Source: Affinundibacterium baiyunense (GTDB lineage: Bacteria; Pseudomonadota; Gammaproteobacteria; Burkholderiales; Burkholderiaceae_D). Taken from it: a stretch of DNA of 64,000 nucleotides. The position numbers and the translations under genes are program-made. A model generated the notes under the pieces. It had not been told where the DNA came from, ran no database searches, and saw only the letters and a list, made by a program, of their open reading frames with translations. Where the stretch lies: positions 62,001-126,000 of the forward strand of contig NZ_JAGSPM010000002.1 of NCBI RefSeq assembly GCF_018139645.1. Direction: 5' to 3'. Positions 28,325 through 37,668 of the stretch are shown piece after piece (the first letter of the stretch is position 1; each line of letters opens with the position of its first letter).

Positions 28325-28374
28325 TAAAATAATTATTTATTAAGAATACATTGCAAAATTGAGAGCGAAGTAAG

Positions 28375-28794
28375 ATGAGATCGTTATACCCATTTCAAAT
28401 CGTATGTCTATTCGGCTTACTTAGCCTACTGTCTGCATGTGATAAGAAAACTGAAACCCAAGACAAAAATGTGCTTCCACAAGCAGAACTCAGTCGTACT
28501 GTAAAACTTGATTTAAGCCGTCCCATAGAACTTGAACTCAAGTTAGTGACGAAAGACATGGCTATAGCGGCAAAAATATGCAAAATCGAGGGGTTGGATG
28601 TATACCAGTGCAAGGTCACGGTTTCTGGACAAAGCAATGTCATTGAGTACGGGGAGGTAAGTGTCACAACAATAGCTGTATTCTCTCAAAAAGAGCTAGA
28701 TCGTCTAATCGCCTCGATTAAAGAGAAATATCATACTGAGGGTGCGTTTAGCTACTCAATCTCGCAAAAAAAGGAGTTTAGTTTTACTCCCTGA
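28375..28794 (+). CDS. Small lipoprotein, first of a paralogous pair
   Basis: The 139-residue protein begins with a signal peptide and a lipobox (LLSAC, Cys at about residue 22). The mature part has no domain I recognise. It contains PIELELKLVTKDM..AAKICK, VYQCKV, AVFSQKELDRLI and a C-terminal GAFSYSI segment. All of these have counterparts in the next gene. Two conserved cysteines (KICK and YQCK) may form a disulphide. The gene starts 50 bases after the LysR gene and is probably a separate unit with its neighbour. Confidence 0.85.
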   Translation: MRSLYPFQIVCLFGLLSLLSACDKKTETQDKNVLPQAELSRTVKLDLSRPIELELKLVTKDMAIAAKICKIEGLDVYQCKVTVSGQSNVIEYGEVSVTTIAVFSQKELDRLIASIKEKYHTEGAFSYSISQKKEFSFTP

Positions 28795-28850
28795 TAAATT
28801 ATTAGGGCGCGAAACATGTAAATGACATCAACATCAAAGGACAGCATAAA

Positions 28851-29231
28851 ATGAAATCGCGACATTACTTTCTATTCGTATTTCTATTCAGCTCACTTAA
28901 CTTTCTGTCCGCCTGCAATCAAATAAATGACGTCGCCACCGATGGACTGACTTCAGCGATGGATTTCAAGCATCCTATAGAACTTGAATTTCAACTAAAG
29001 ACAGATGATCTAAAGCGGGGTGCTCAATTATGCAAAGTTGATAGTCCTCATCGTTTCGACTGCACTATCCGCCTTTCCAAGGTGAATTTTTTTTGGAACA
29101 GCAGTGAGGTTCGTGTGAAGGCAAAAGCGGTATTCACCAAGAAAGAATTGATTGACTTAGTGAAGTCAACAAAACAGAAGCACGAAAAATTCGGTACATT
29201 CAGCTATTCCATACGCGGCGTACTTGAGTAG
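28851..29231 (+). CDS. Small lipoprotein, second of a paralogous pair
   Basis: This 126-residue protein has a signal peptide with an FLSAC lipobox. It is a diverged duplicate of the preceding lipoprotein: PIELEFQLKTDDL..GAQLCK, FDCTI, AVFTKKELIDLV and GTFSYSI align in order. The function is unknown. The 56-base gap contains an AAAGGACAG ribosome-binding region. A strong terminator follows 44 bases after the stop, so the two genes form one short unit. Confidence 0.85.
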   Translation: MKSRHYFLFVFLFSSLNFLSACNQINDVATDGLTSAMDFKHPIELEFQLKTDDLKRGAQLCKVDSPHRFDCTIRLSKVNFFWNSSEVRVKAKAVFTKKELIDLVKSTKQKHEKFGTFSYSIRGVLE

Positions 29232-29274
29232 ATTCAGTCAATCCAGTCAGCATAAAATACAAATACACAAACAA

Positions 29275-29307
29275 AAACGCACCGTTAAGAAATTCAACGG
29301 TGCGTTT
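29275..29307. terminator. Terminator after the lipoprotein pair
   Basis: The arms AAACGCACCGTT (29275-29286) and AACGGTGCGTTT (29296-29307) pair perfectly around a 9-base loop. A-rich sequence precedes the left arm. It can stop the lipoprotein unit and is placed before the convergent oxidoreductase gene. Confidence 0.88.
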
Positions 29308-29380
29308 GCCATTTCTGTACTCAATATTAGAGCCCTCTGCACAAATTTCAATCATGCAGTAAGTTGTACAGAGCTTTCTA

Positions 29381-30778
29381 TCAAAGGATAATTTTCAAAG
29401 GCTTAGTTGTTTTCCAATCTCCCCGGGTGAAATCAGGGAACACTTGTGAACTGCCATCTTCTTCTACCGACTTTTCACTCAATGGGCCAACCGCTGACCA
29501 GAAGCAGCCTTCGTAGACGTTTTGATCCATCGGTTCGCCCAGTCGTAAGCATTCAATAATGCGGAACAGCATTAAGAAATCCATACCGCCATGTCCACCC
29601 ATTTTCTTCGCTAGTTCACCCATACGCAGATATAAAGGATGCTCATATTTTGCTGCAATCGCCTCCCATTCTTTGCCCTCTGCCCACTTGTGATAATTGC
29701 TGGTGATGCCTTCGACTGAGATACGATTTGGGAAGCCAGCTAATACGCCATTCACACCCCAAATCGTGTTGTGGCGAGAGTATGGGCGTGGTGTGGTTTC
29801 ATCCCACTGCACCATAATCGTTCTACCTAAAGCCGTCTTGATAATCGAAGTATTAAGATCGCCGCCTTTGAAATCGAGTTCTCTAAATTTTGGCGTGGTC
29901 AGCTTTGTTGATTTCTGGGCGTACGCTGCACGACCTTTGGCTGGCGATGAGAACGAAGTGATGCGACCAAAATTATCTTCACCGCGCGCCAAGTTCATAT
30001 ATTGTGCGACCGGACCTAAACCATGCGTAGGATATAGATTGCCATTGCGTTTCGCGTATTCAAAAGTGCGCCATGAACCAGTTGAATCACCATTCTCCAT
30101 TTGAAAACGTAAGGCATGGATATACGATGCTTCACCGTGTAGCAAATCACCGAGCACACCTTGTCTTACCATGTTCAAGTACAACAATTCTTCTCGACCA
30201 TAGTTGACGTTTTCCATCATCATGCAGTGCCGCCCGGTCGCTTCTGATGCATCGACGATATCCCACATTTCTTTCAGTGTCGTTGCAATCGGCACTTCCA
30301 CAAATGCATGGGCGCCAGCATGCATCGATGCGATCGCCATCGGCGCATGAGAACTCCAAGGCGTATTGATAAACACCGCATCTGGTTTGGTTTCGGCTAG
30401 CATGGTGCGCCAACCATTCTCATCACCGTAATAGACTTTTGGCGTGTGCCCAAATTTGTTGACTACTGCTGCGGATTTTTTTGCCCGCGCTTCGACCACA
30501 TCACAAACACCGACAAACTGTACGCCCTCGATTGTGGCTAATTGTGCCGCATGACCTGAACCGCGCGCACCGACACCAATAATCGCGACTTTCACCTTAT
30601 TCAATTTCGGCGCGGCGAAGTCACCCATGTACTTCGCACCAGCTGGACGTTTATCGCTATTGGCTTGCGCTCCAGTTTGCGCGGCCGCTTGCAGGCTGGT
30701 TAAACTAGCAAGACCCGCAGTCAAGCTGCTAAGAGTTTGCAAAAAGCCACGACGGGTGGGCTTAAGAGTAGATGTCAT
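29381..30778 (-). CDS. Tat-exported Gfo/Idh/MocA-fold protein of the GH109 type
   Basis: From the ATG at 30778 the 465-residue protein starts with a twin-arginine signal (PTRRGFLQTL, Arg 9-10) and a hydrophobic stretch up to LQAAAQ. The mature N-terminal part is a Rossmann fold (VAIIGVGARGSGHAAQL). Next come INTPWSSHAPMA, the EVPIATT segment, and the GH109 block MMENVNYGREELLYLNMVRQGVLGDLLHGE with NLYPTHGLGPVAQYM. GH109 enzymes use an NAD-dependent mechanism to cleave alpha-N-acetylgalactosamine; export of a folded, cofactor-loaded protein explains the Tat signal. The longer in-frame start at 30817 lies before the Tat motif and is not needed. Confidence 0.92.
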   Translation of the reverse strand: MTSTLKPTRRGFLQTLSSLTAGLASLTSLQAAAQTGAQANSDKRPAGAKYMGDFAAPKLNKVKVAIIGVGARGSGHAAQLATIEGVQFVGVCDVVEARAKKSAAVVNKFGHTPKVYYGDENGWRTMLAETKPDAVFINTPWSSHAPMAIASMHAGAHAFVEVPIATTLKEMWDIVDASEATGRHCMMMENVNYGREELLYLNMVRQGVLGDLLHGEASYIHALRFQMENGDSTGSWRTFEYAKRNGNLYPTHGLGPVAQYMNLARGEDNFGRITSFSSPAKGRAAYAQKSTKLTTPKFRELDFKGGDLNTSIIKTALGRTIMVQWDETTPRPYSRHNTIWGVNGVLAGFPNRISVEGITSNYHKWAEGKEWEAIAAKYEHPLYLRMGELAKKMGGHGGMDFLMLFRIIECLRLGEPMDQNVYEGCFWSAVGPLSEKSVEEDGSSQVFPDFTRGDWKTTKPLKIIL

Positions 30779-31004
30779 AGTCCAAATCCTATTTCTATAT
30801 GCAGTTACAAATTTCAATCAACAATAAAGCGCAAAAGTGAAATGAAACAAACCAAAATTGATGTGACAAATTCTACCGAAACCCGCGCCATATAACAGCG
30901 ATTAATATTCAAGGCTACATTTAGTTAAACTTAAGGAACAGCTGTGCAGCGATCTTTGCTGATTATGCTAGGCTGTAGCCTATTTCATTCTGTTTCGAAT
31001 CACC

Positions 31005-31418
31005 ATGCCACAATTAAATGTTCAGCAACTGCAAGAATTTCTGCGTAGCGATTTTCCACAAAGTAGCGTGGTAGTTGAGTCGGTGTCAGAGCGTGGCGCA
31101 TCGGTGCGCCAAACCATTGATCAAAGTCATTTACGCCCCGGTGGCACAGTTTCTGGCCCCGTCATGATGGCGGTCGCCGATGTCGCAATGTACGTTGCTT
31201 TGTTAGCCGAAATCGGCATCGTACCGCTGGCAGTGACCACCAACCTTAGTATCAATTTCTTACGCAAGCCACGCGCAGATAAAGACCTACTTGCGCATTG
31301 TCAGCTGATAAAAGTCGGCAAAACTTTAGCGGTGGGTGAAGTGAGTTTGTATTCGGATGGTAGCGATGAATTGGTCGCGCATGTTGTGACCACTTATGCT
31401 ATTCCACCACGTTCTTGA
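31005..31418 (+). CDS. PaaI-type hotdog-fold thioesterase
   Basis: The 137-residue protein has the PaaI-type hotdog core: RPGGTVSGPVMMAVADVAMYVAL near residues 46-67, the TTNLSINFLRKPRADKDLLA segment, and GKTLAVGEVSLYSDGS. These enzymes hydrolyse acyl-CoA thioesters; the natural substrate here is unknown. The gene stands alone between a divergent GH109 gene and a solute-binding protein gene. Confidence 0.9.
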   Translation: MPQLNVQQLQEFLRSDFPQSSVVVESVSERGASVRQTIDQSHLRPGGTVSGPVMMAVADVAMYVALLAEIGIVPLAVTTNLSINFLRKPRADKDLLAHCQLIKVGKTLAVGEVSLYSDGSDELVAHVVTTYAIPPRS

Positions 31419-31611
31419 CACCGATAGGGCGCTAGGAAAATCTAGCAGTATCGTAAAAGTAATCACATAGTCTTTTCATAGATACTAATCATTGAGACTA
31501 ATCATTTATATCAATGATTGTGATTGATTTTGACAAGCGTGTGACAAGTTCGTATGCTTCGCTAGCCACGAAATATTTCATGGTGATTTTTTATTTTTTT
31601 ATTGCCATAGA

Positions 31612-32343
31612 ATGACACTCCGCCGTATTTTTTCCACCGCATTTTTCAGTTTCATAGGGATCACAAACGCTGCCATTGCTGCGGAACCGCTGAAGCTTTT
31701 ATACGAAATTCGTGACCCTATTTCTTATCGTGATTCCCGTGGAAAAATCACCGGACTAGTCATCACTCCAACCGCGCAAGCAATGCAACATGCAGGGATT
31801 TCTTACGTCTGGGTGGAAACACCATTCAAGCGCCAACTCAGTGTGGTTGAAGCGAATGATGAAGCCGTCTGTGCAGTTGGTATGTTTAAAAATAAAGATC
31901 GACAAAAATATGCCAAGTTTAGTCAGGCAATTTTTCATGATACAGACCGACCTTCAGTCATGCTTGCTCACCGCGATTTTCAACCCGAAAAATCCATGGA
32001 TTTATTGCGCACACTTAGCATACCCGGCATCAGGATGTTAAAGAAAGATGCGGCATCGTATGGAAGCGTGATTGATGACGCAATTGAACGCTCGCGCGTG
32101 GTGGTCGTCAACACCACTGCAGAATCTCTAAACATGGCAAAGATGTTGGTCGCCCGCCGCGCTGACTTTATCTTTGTACCTGAAGATGAAGCGCTCAATA
32201 TGATTAAAACCATACCAGGTGGTGAACAACTACATATCTTTAAACCGCTAGGTATGCCGCAAGGTCCAGAACGATTTCTGATGTGTAGTTTGCAAGTGCC
32301 GGATGAATTGATTCAGCGCTTCAATAAGGCACTGACAAAGTAA
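31612..32343 (+). CDS. Periplasmic solute-binding protein, family 3-like
   Basis: A signal peptide of about 23 residues ends in AIAAEP. The mature protein of about 220 residues has the small bacterial type-3 binding fold: LLYEIRDPISYRDSRGKITGLVITPTAQAM is the typical entry into lobe 1, and AVGMFKNKDRQKYAKFSQAIF the hinge region. No ABC permease or ATPase genes lie next to it, so it may act alone or serve a transporter elsewhere. The gene is probably separate from its upstream neighbour; a 193-base gap precedes it. Confidence 0.85.
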   Translation: MTLRRIFSTAFFSFIGITNAAIAAEPLKLLYEIRDPISYRDSRGKITGLVITPTAQAMQHAGISYVWVETPFKRQLSVVEANDEAVCAVGMFKNKDRQKYAKFSQAIFHDTDRPSVMLAHRDFQPEKSMDLLRTLSIPGIRMLKKDAASYGSVIDDAIERSRVVVVNTTAESLNMAKMLVARRADFIFVPEDEALNMIKTIPGGEQLHIFKPLGMPQGPERFLMCSLQVPDELIQRFNKALTK

Positions 32344-32373
32344 AACGAAACTGATTGAGAAAGCAAAAACATC

Positions 32374-32772
32374 ATGCGCAGACAAAGAATTAGTTCAGGA
32401 TCGACTTTTGAAGAAAAAATCGCCTATTCACGCGCGATTGTGCATGGAGACTGGGTATTTGTTGCAGGTACCACGGGATTTGATTACAGCAATATGACGA
32501 TTGCCGACGATATCTACACACAAACTGATCAATGCTTAAAGAATATCCAAGCAGCACTTGCACAAGCGGGCGCCACGCTAGCCGATGTGGTGCGTGTCAA
32601 TTACGTGGTGCCTGATGCCAGTGAATTTGAATTATGCTGGCCCGTGCTACGGCAATATTTTGGTGAGATTCGCCCTGCTGCGATGATGATCTCTGCAGGT
32701 CTAGCTGATCCGCGCATGAAGATTGAAATCGAAGTCACCGCAATTAAACAAGCAGCGAATGTTGCTGGCTAA
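32374..32772 (+). CDS. RidA/YjgF family deaminase-like protein
   Basis: The 132-residue protein has the RidA pattern: FEEKIAYSRAIVHGDWVFVAGTTGFD at residues 9-34, QTDQCLKNIQAALAQAGATLADVVRVNYV in the middle, and RPAAMMISAGLADPRMKIEIEVTAI at the end. The arginine of RPAAM is the residue that contacts the substrate carboxylate in RidA proteins. RidA proteins hydrolyse reactive enamines or imines formed by PLP enzymes. The gene begins 30 bases after the solute-binding protein gene and could be in the same unit. Confidence 0.93.
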   Translation: MRRQRISSGSTFEEKIAYSRAIVHGDWVFVAGTTGFDYSNMTIADDIYTQTDQCLKNIQAALAQAGATLADVVRVNYVVPDASEFELCWPVLRQYFGEIRPAAMMISAGLADPRMKIEIEVTAIKQAANVAG

Positions 32773-32795
32773 TCCAACTTGATTAGATAAAAAAA

Positions 32796-32822
32796 GTGCA
32801 GCACGATGACATCGTCTGCACC
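32796..32822. terminator. Bidirectional terminator between ridA-like and clpP-like genes
   Basis: The arms GTGCAGCACGATG and CATCGTCTGCAC fold around a short loop with one bulged base. An A-run precedes the stem (a T-run on the minus strand), and TTCTTT follows it. It sits between two convergent genes. Confidence 0.85.
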
Positions 32823-32858
32823 TTCTTTACATCGCTCAGCAACTCAGTGATCAATTAA

Positions 32859-33440
32859 TTAAGCATCTAATTCACTCTGTTGCACAATAATTCGCGACAC
32901 CAAACCATAATCACGCGCTTCTACCGCAGTCATCCAATAATCACGTTCAATATCGCTAGTCACACGTTCTAAAGTCTGACCAGATTCTTTGGCGATTAAA
33001 GCAGCAATGCGTTCACGAATCTTGACGATTTCACGTGCTTGAATCGCAATATCTGTCGCCTGTCCACCAGCGCCACCACTAGGTTGATGAATCAAGAAGC
33101 GCGTATTTGGCAAACAAACGCGATGTTGTTTCGGTACCGCCAAAAACACGTTCACCGCTGCGCTACCAACCCAGCCGGTACCAACCACACGCACTGGCGC
33201 GTTAATGAAACGGATCATATCGTGAATCACATCACCAGATTCAACGTGACCACCAGGTGACGACACCAATAAAGTAATTGGTTCGTTCGACTCAGCGGAC
33301 AAAGCAATCAAACGCTTACTCACTTCTGCCGCTAATTTATCGTTGATCGTACCGAACACCAAAACGGTACGAGATTTAAATGCCTTCTCTTCCAAAAATG
33401 GACTTGCGGCTTCGGCTTGCTTCTCTTTTTCTTCAGACAT
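32859..33440 (-). CDS. ClpP-like serine protease subunit
   Basis: The protein (193 aa from the ATG at 33440) belongs to the ClpP/crotonase fold. The nucleophilic serine lies in GWVGSAAVNVFLAVPKQHR, the histidine in FLIHQPSGGAGGQATDI, and the aspartate in the ERDYWMTA.EARDYGLV segment. All three catalytic residues are present. It differs from housekeeping ClpP by its GSAAVN rather than ASM pocket and by the charged N terminus (EEKEKQAEA), and no clpX or tig gene is nearby. It is likely an accessory ClpP paralogue. An upstream TTG at 33461 is less likely. Confidence 0.9.
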   Translation of the reverse strand: MSEEKEKQAEAASPFLEEKAFKSRTVLVFGTINDKLAAEVSKRLIALSAESNEPITLLVSSPGGHVESGDVIHDMIRFINAPVRVVGTGWVGSAAVNVFLAVPKQHRVCLPNTRFLIHQPSGGAGGQATDIAIQAREIVKIRERIAALIAKESGQTLERVTSDIERDYWMTAVEARDYGLVSRIIVQQSELDA

Positions 33441-33622
33441 AATCACTTTCTTCTTCAACAAATTGCGACGATCTATATTCGCCTATAACGACACATATCA
33501 GGCCGCACGTGCATAGATCAAGGGGGAATTACCATTAATCTCTCAAATCGCTAGCGCACAAAACTAGCCTAAGATTTTCATAAAACCGACATGCTACTCG
33601 ATTTCTCGACACTTGCGCTGTT

Positions 33623-36600
33623 CTAAGAAGCCTTCAGCAAATCTGGTAACAGCGGAAGCCATGCTTGTTCGGCCTGCCATTGCTCAGACCACGCCTTCAA
33701 TTGCTCGGCTGGCATTGGTCGTGCAACACCATAGCCTTGTGCTAAATGACAACCTAAATTTAATAAGGCTGCACCATGCGCTAAGGTCTCGACGCCTTCC
33801 GCGATGACCTCACGGTGAAACGCATTGGCTAAACGGATCACACCTTCAACGATGCCTAGATCTTCAGCATCATGCAGCATATCGCGTACAAAGCTTTGAT
33901 CAATTTTTAGCGTATCGATCGGCAATTTGCGCAAATAAGTCAGCGAAGAATAACCAGTGCCAAAATCATCCAAAGAAAAACGCACACCGAGGCGACGGCA
34001 GCTTTGCAAGATATCGACGGCTTGCTCGATATCGACAATTGCAGCCGTCTCTAACACTTCCAATTCGAAACAGTGCGCCGGCATCGCCGAATGCTGTGAC
34101 AAAGCAAATGCCAGATGTGTGCTGAAATCTCTATGCAAAAGATGATCGGCACTAATGTTGACACTAATCGAAATTGCTAAGCCTTGTTGATGCCAAATCT
34201 CACCTTGCGTCAAGGCTTCTTGGATCACCCATTCACCTAATTTCTGATCGAGAGCACTGCCGTGAATATAAGACAAAAACTCCGCTGGCGATAAGATGCC
34301 TCGCTCAGGATGCTTCCAACGAATCAGCGCTTCTGCACCAACCACGCGACCATCACGCAAATCGACCTTTGGTTGATAGTACAAAACAAATTCACGATTT
34401 ATTAGCGCCGTGTTTAACAACTCAAGGAAGCTACGATGAAGTTGCGCTTTTCTGTCACTCTCAGGGTCAAATAAATGGTAACGATTTTTGCCCGCGTTCT
34501 TTGCCACATACATGGCCTGATCCGCATGTCGCATCAAGCTATCGGCGTCGGCATTATCGTCGGGGAATAAACTCACCCCCACACTCGCCGTGACCTGTAG
34601 CACGATGTCATCAACCCGAACTGAATGACTAGCAGCTAGCAAGACGCGATCTAGCACTTGCATACATTCCATCGAGTTTTTAATGTCCGACAACAAAATC
34701 ACAAATTCATCACCACCTATGCGAGCTAAGGTATCGTTGGCGCGTAACACATTGCGTAAGTGCGCGGTCACACCAATCAATAATTGATCACCAATATGGT
34801 GACCATGCCGATCGTTCACCAACTTAAATCCATCTAAATCTAAAAAGCAGACGGCTAACAAACTTTGATCTCTTTGCGCCCGAATTAATGCTTGCCCTAA
34901 GCGATCACTCAATAGACGCCGATTTGGCAAACCCGTTAAGGTGTCGTAATGGGCAATTTTATCGAGTTCATCTTCATGCGCTTTTAATTGCGTGATGTCT
35001 GAAAAAACACCGATGTAGTGCAATACCGTTCCAAGCTCATCACGTACTGCCGATATTGATAACAATTCGATGTATTCCTCACCGGACTTGCGTCGATTCC
35101 AAACCTCGCCCCGCCAAAAATCATTTTTGATTAAGTCGCGCCATAGGTGTTGATAAAACTCGGCAGGATGACGGCCAGATGCCAAAATCTTTGGGCTCTT
35201 GCCAAGCACTTCCTGATCAAAATAACCAGTGATCCGTGTGAAGGCGGGATTGACTTTGCTAATCAAGCCATGAATATCCACCATCATGATGCCTTCATAG
35301 CTACTAGAAAATACCGTCGCCGCATCGCGCTGCGCTTGCTCTAATACTTTTTTCTCGGCGATATCGGTATGCGTGCCCGACATCCTAACTGGCGTTCCTG
35401 CTTCATCCCATTCCACCACTCTGCCGCGCGTCAAAATCCAACGCCACTCGCCGGTTTTGGTTAACATGCGTAATTCCAACTCATGCAAACTACTCTTGCC
35501 AGCCAAGTGGTCTTGTAGCGACTTTAATGCCTTAGGATAATCCAAGGGATGCATATACAAAGACGACTTTTCTGGCGAAATCTGCATTTCACCTGGCGCA
35601 TAACCCAACATCGTTTCCCAGCGAGCACTGACCTCAAATTGATTGGTTTTTAGATTCCAATCCCAATATCCTTGGTCTGTTCCTTCTAGCACGCGCGCCA
35701 ATTGCTTTTCACGCTCAACCAAGGCTTTTTGCGCTAACTGTACTTCACTTAAATCACGTCCGAACGCGACATATCGACCATCTGGCAAACGTTTAGTGAT
35801 CATCTCGACTTGTACCAAACTGCCATCACTGCGCAATAAGGGCCAATCTCGCCGAATGAATTTCTCTACCGCTAATTCTCTTAAATGCGCCTCCAATTTC
35901 AGTTTGGTCATATCATCGAGTAAATCCGGAATCGACATCATTTGTAACTGCGAAAGGCTGTGACCAGTCACCTTACATGCAGATGGATTAGCAAAAATAA
36001 ATTCACCTCGTGCGTTAGTAATCCAAATCGCATCACCCGCCTCTTGCAAAACGAGTTGTAAATCTTGCTCAATCCGCTTCAATTCAGAGATTTCATGTGA
36101 AATACCAAATACACCAAAGATTTTCCCTTGCTGATCGATCAAAGGACCTTTGGTCGCCAAAAACACCAATTTCTTTCCAGCTTTAGTAGTCAAGTGTGCT
36201 TCATGCTCTTGTTGATTGCCACTGGCCAGCATACGCCGATCATTACCCGTAATGAATTCTGTCGAACTTACATCAAATAATTCACTATCATGCGCACCAA
36301 GAATGTCTTCGATCGGTATTTCTAAATGATTCGCCATCGCCTGATTTGCCATGACATAGCGACCTTGCAGATTTTTAACATAAACCGCATCAGAAGTTCC
36401 CGAAACGATGGCATCAAGTAAGCGCCTATGCTTTTCGTCTTTTGCCATTGCGTGTTGCAGCAGTTCGCTCAAAATACTAACGGCAAGTCCATTCACAACA
36501 AAAATTAACCATTGAAAGAGATCGGTAGAATCCTTGACCGCAAAACTGCCTCTTGGGTCTAATACATAGAGATAGATTCCCGTCGCTGCTAATGTGGTAG

Positions 36601-37036
36601 ACAATAATCCTGACCACAATCCGCCTAACATCGCACTCAATACAATTGGGAAAATAAACAAAATCAACATGGGTTCGCCATGAACTCCTAGTGCTACGGT
36701 TTGGTGCAAGACAAACATCCCGGCGGTAAGCGCCAAGGTTAGTCCATACACTAACCAAGGCGATTGCCGCAATGAATGATGTTCATCCGCCAAATTATTG
36801 GATAAAGTAAAAGCACGTCGATCACGACCAACTGGTACTGCATGCATCGCAAAATAAAACAACGTAGTCGTTGCAACCACAAAGAAGATACCTTTAACGG
36901 TAGACAACCAAAGCATCGAACTGACATCAGTGAGCATCGTCAGTAGTTGATCGGACAGAAATATCCACGCACAAGCGAATACCGCATAAATGCAAGTAGC
37001 TAATAAAATATAGCGCCGACGTGTTAAGCCCAACAT
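33623..37036 (-). CDS. Membrane sensor with PAS domains, GGDEF and EAL domains
   Basis: The N terminus has two membrane segments near residues 12-60, and more hydrophobic segments at about 95-195 that form a membrane sensor. Four or five PAS or PAC-like domains follow between residues 200 and 690 (VKNLQGRYVMANQAM, IWITNARGEFIFAN, GYAPGEMQISPE, ISKVNPAFTRITGY). The GGDEF domain keeps its motif (ARIGGDEFVILL at about residue 773), and the EAL domain keeps EALIRW near residue 901, DDFGTGYSSL and EGVET. Both c-di-GMP synthesis and breakdown are therefore possible. The gene is isolated and convergent with nothing on its 3' side except ClpP upstream of it. Confidence 0.95.
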   Translation of the reverse strand: MLGLTRRRYILLATCIYAVFACAWIFLSDQLLTMLTDVSSMLWLSTVKGIFFVVATTTLFYFAMHAVPVGRDRRAFTLSNNLADEHHSLRQSPWLVYGLTLALTAGMFVLHQTVALGVHGEPMLILFIFPIVLSAMLGGLWSGLLSTTLAATGIYLYVLDPRGSFAVKDSTDLFQWLIFVVNGLAVSILSELLQHAMAKDEKHRRLLDAIVSGTSDAVYVKNLQGRYVMANQAMANHLEIPIEDILGAHDSELFDVSSTEFITGNDRRMLASGNQQEHEAHLTTKAGKKLVFLATKGPLIDQQGKIFGVFGISHEISELKRIEQDLQLVLQEAGDAIWITNARGEFIFANPSACKVTGHSLSQLQMMSIPDLLDDMTKLKLEAHLRELAVEKFIRRDWPLLRSDGSLVQVEMITKRLPDGRYVAFGRDLSEVQLAQKALVEREKQLARVLEGTDQGYWDWNLKTNQFEVSARWETMLGYAPGEMQISPEKSSLYMHPLDYPKALKSLQDHLAGKSSLHELELRMLTKTGEWRWILTRGRVVEWDEAGTPVRMSGTHTDIAEKKVLEQAQRDAATVFSSSYEGIMMVDIHGLISKVNPAFTRITGYFDQEVLGKSPKILASGRHPAEFYQHLWRDLIKNDFWRGEVWNRRKSGEEYIELLSISAVRDELGTVLHYIGVFSDITQLKAHEDELDKIAHYDTLTGLPNRRLLSDRLGQALIRAQRDQSLLAVCFLDLDGFKLVNDRHGHHIGDQLLIGVTAHLRNVLRANDTLARIGGDEFVILLSDIKNSMECMQVLDRVLLAASHSVRVDDIVLQVTASVGVSLFPDDNADADSLMRHADQAMYVAKNAGKNRYHLFDPESDRKAQLHRSFLELLNTALINREFVLYYQPKVDLRDGRVVGAEALIRWKHPERGILSPAEFLSYIHGSALDQKLGEWVIQEALTQGEIWHQQGLAISISVNISADHLLHRDFSTHLAFALSQHSAMPAHCFELEVLETAAIVDIEQAVDILQSCRRLGVRFSLDDFGTGYSSLTYLRKLPIDTLKIDQSFVRDMLHDAEDLGIVEGVIRLANAFHREVIAEGVETLAHGAALLNLGCHLAQGYGVARPMPAEQLKAWSEQWQAEQAWLPLLPDLLKAS

Positions 37037-37200
37037 AGACTTCTTCCCGTAAAAACCATCGTAGTATCACCTGTACTGAGTGATGCTAAGATTGCCTGAA
37101 ATAGCGCAAGTGGTCTATGATTAAATGCAAATTCTGAGTTCTTAACAACGTCTATCAGTATTGCCGCATAATCACACAGTCCCGTTTAAAAAAACCGCTT

Positions 37201-37668
37201 ATGTTGATCCGTCCCGCCGTACTAGAAGATGCCGAAGTGCTGAGTCACCTAGTTCATCGCGTTATCAGTTATCTCACCATTCACGCCGATGGCCGCGAAG
37301 CAGAACCGTTTTTTGCCAGCATTACGCCTGCGGCTATGGCAGAACGCTTGCAATCAAGCCAATTTCGCTACTGGCTGGGAATTGACGATCATCAAAAAAT
37401 CGTCGGTGCCATCGGTATTCGTGACAATGCCCATCTTTACCATTTATTTGTTGATCCTCAACATCATCAGCAAGGCTATGGCACGCAACTCTGGCAATAC
37501 GTCAAAACGTATGCACTGGCGAATGGGAATCCGGGAATATTTACTGTCAACTCCTCTCTATTTGCAGAAAAAATGTATCGCAAATTTGGTTTCGTTCCCA
37601 CCGCAGAAAAACAAGAAATGCATGGTTTAGCATTTATTCCTATGACATTAAAAATGGCGGCGGAATGA
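37201..37668 (+). CDS. GNAT family N-acetyltransferase
   Basis: The 155-residue protein shows the acetyl-CoA binding motif HLFVDPQHHQQGYGTQLWQYV at about residues 81-101 and the later SSLFAEKMYRKFGF.P segment, both typical of GNAT enzymes. The acceptor is unknown. The start ATG at 37201 lies after an AAAAAACC leader and opens directly with the MLIRPAVLEDAE pattern common at GNAT starts. The stop overlaps the start of the next gene by 4 bases (ATGA), which suggests coupled expression. Confidence 0.92.
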   Translation: MLIRPAVLEDAEVLSHLVHRVISYLTIHADGREAEPFFASITPAAMAERLQSSQFRYWLGIDDHQKIVGAIGIRDNAHLYHLFVDPQHHQQGYGTQLWQYVKTYALANGNPGIFTVNSSLFAEKMYRKFGFVPTAEKQEMHGLAFIPMTLKMAAE

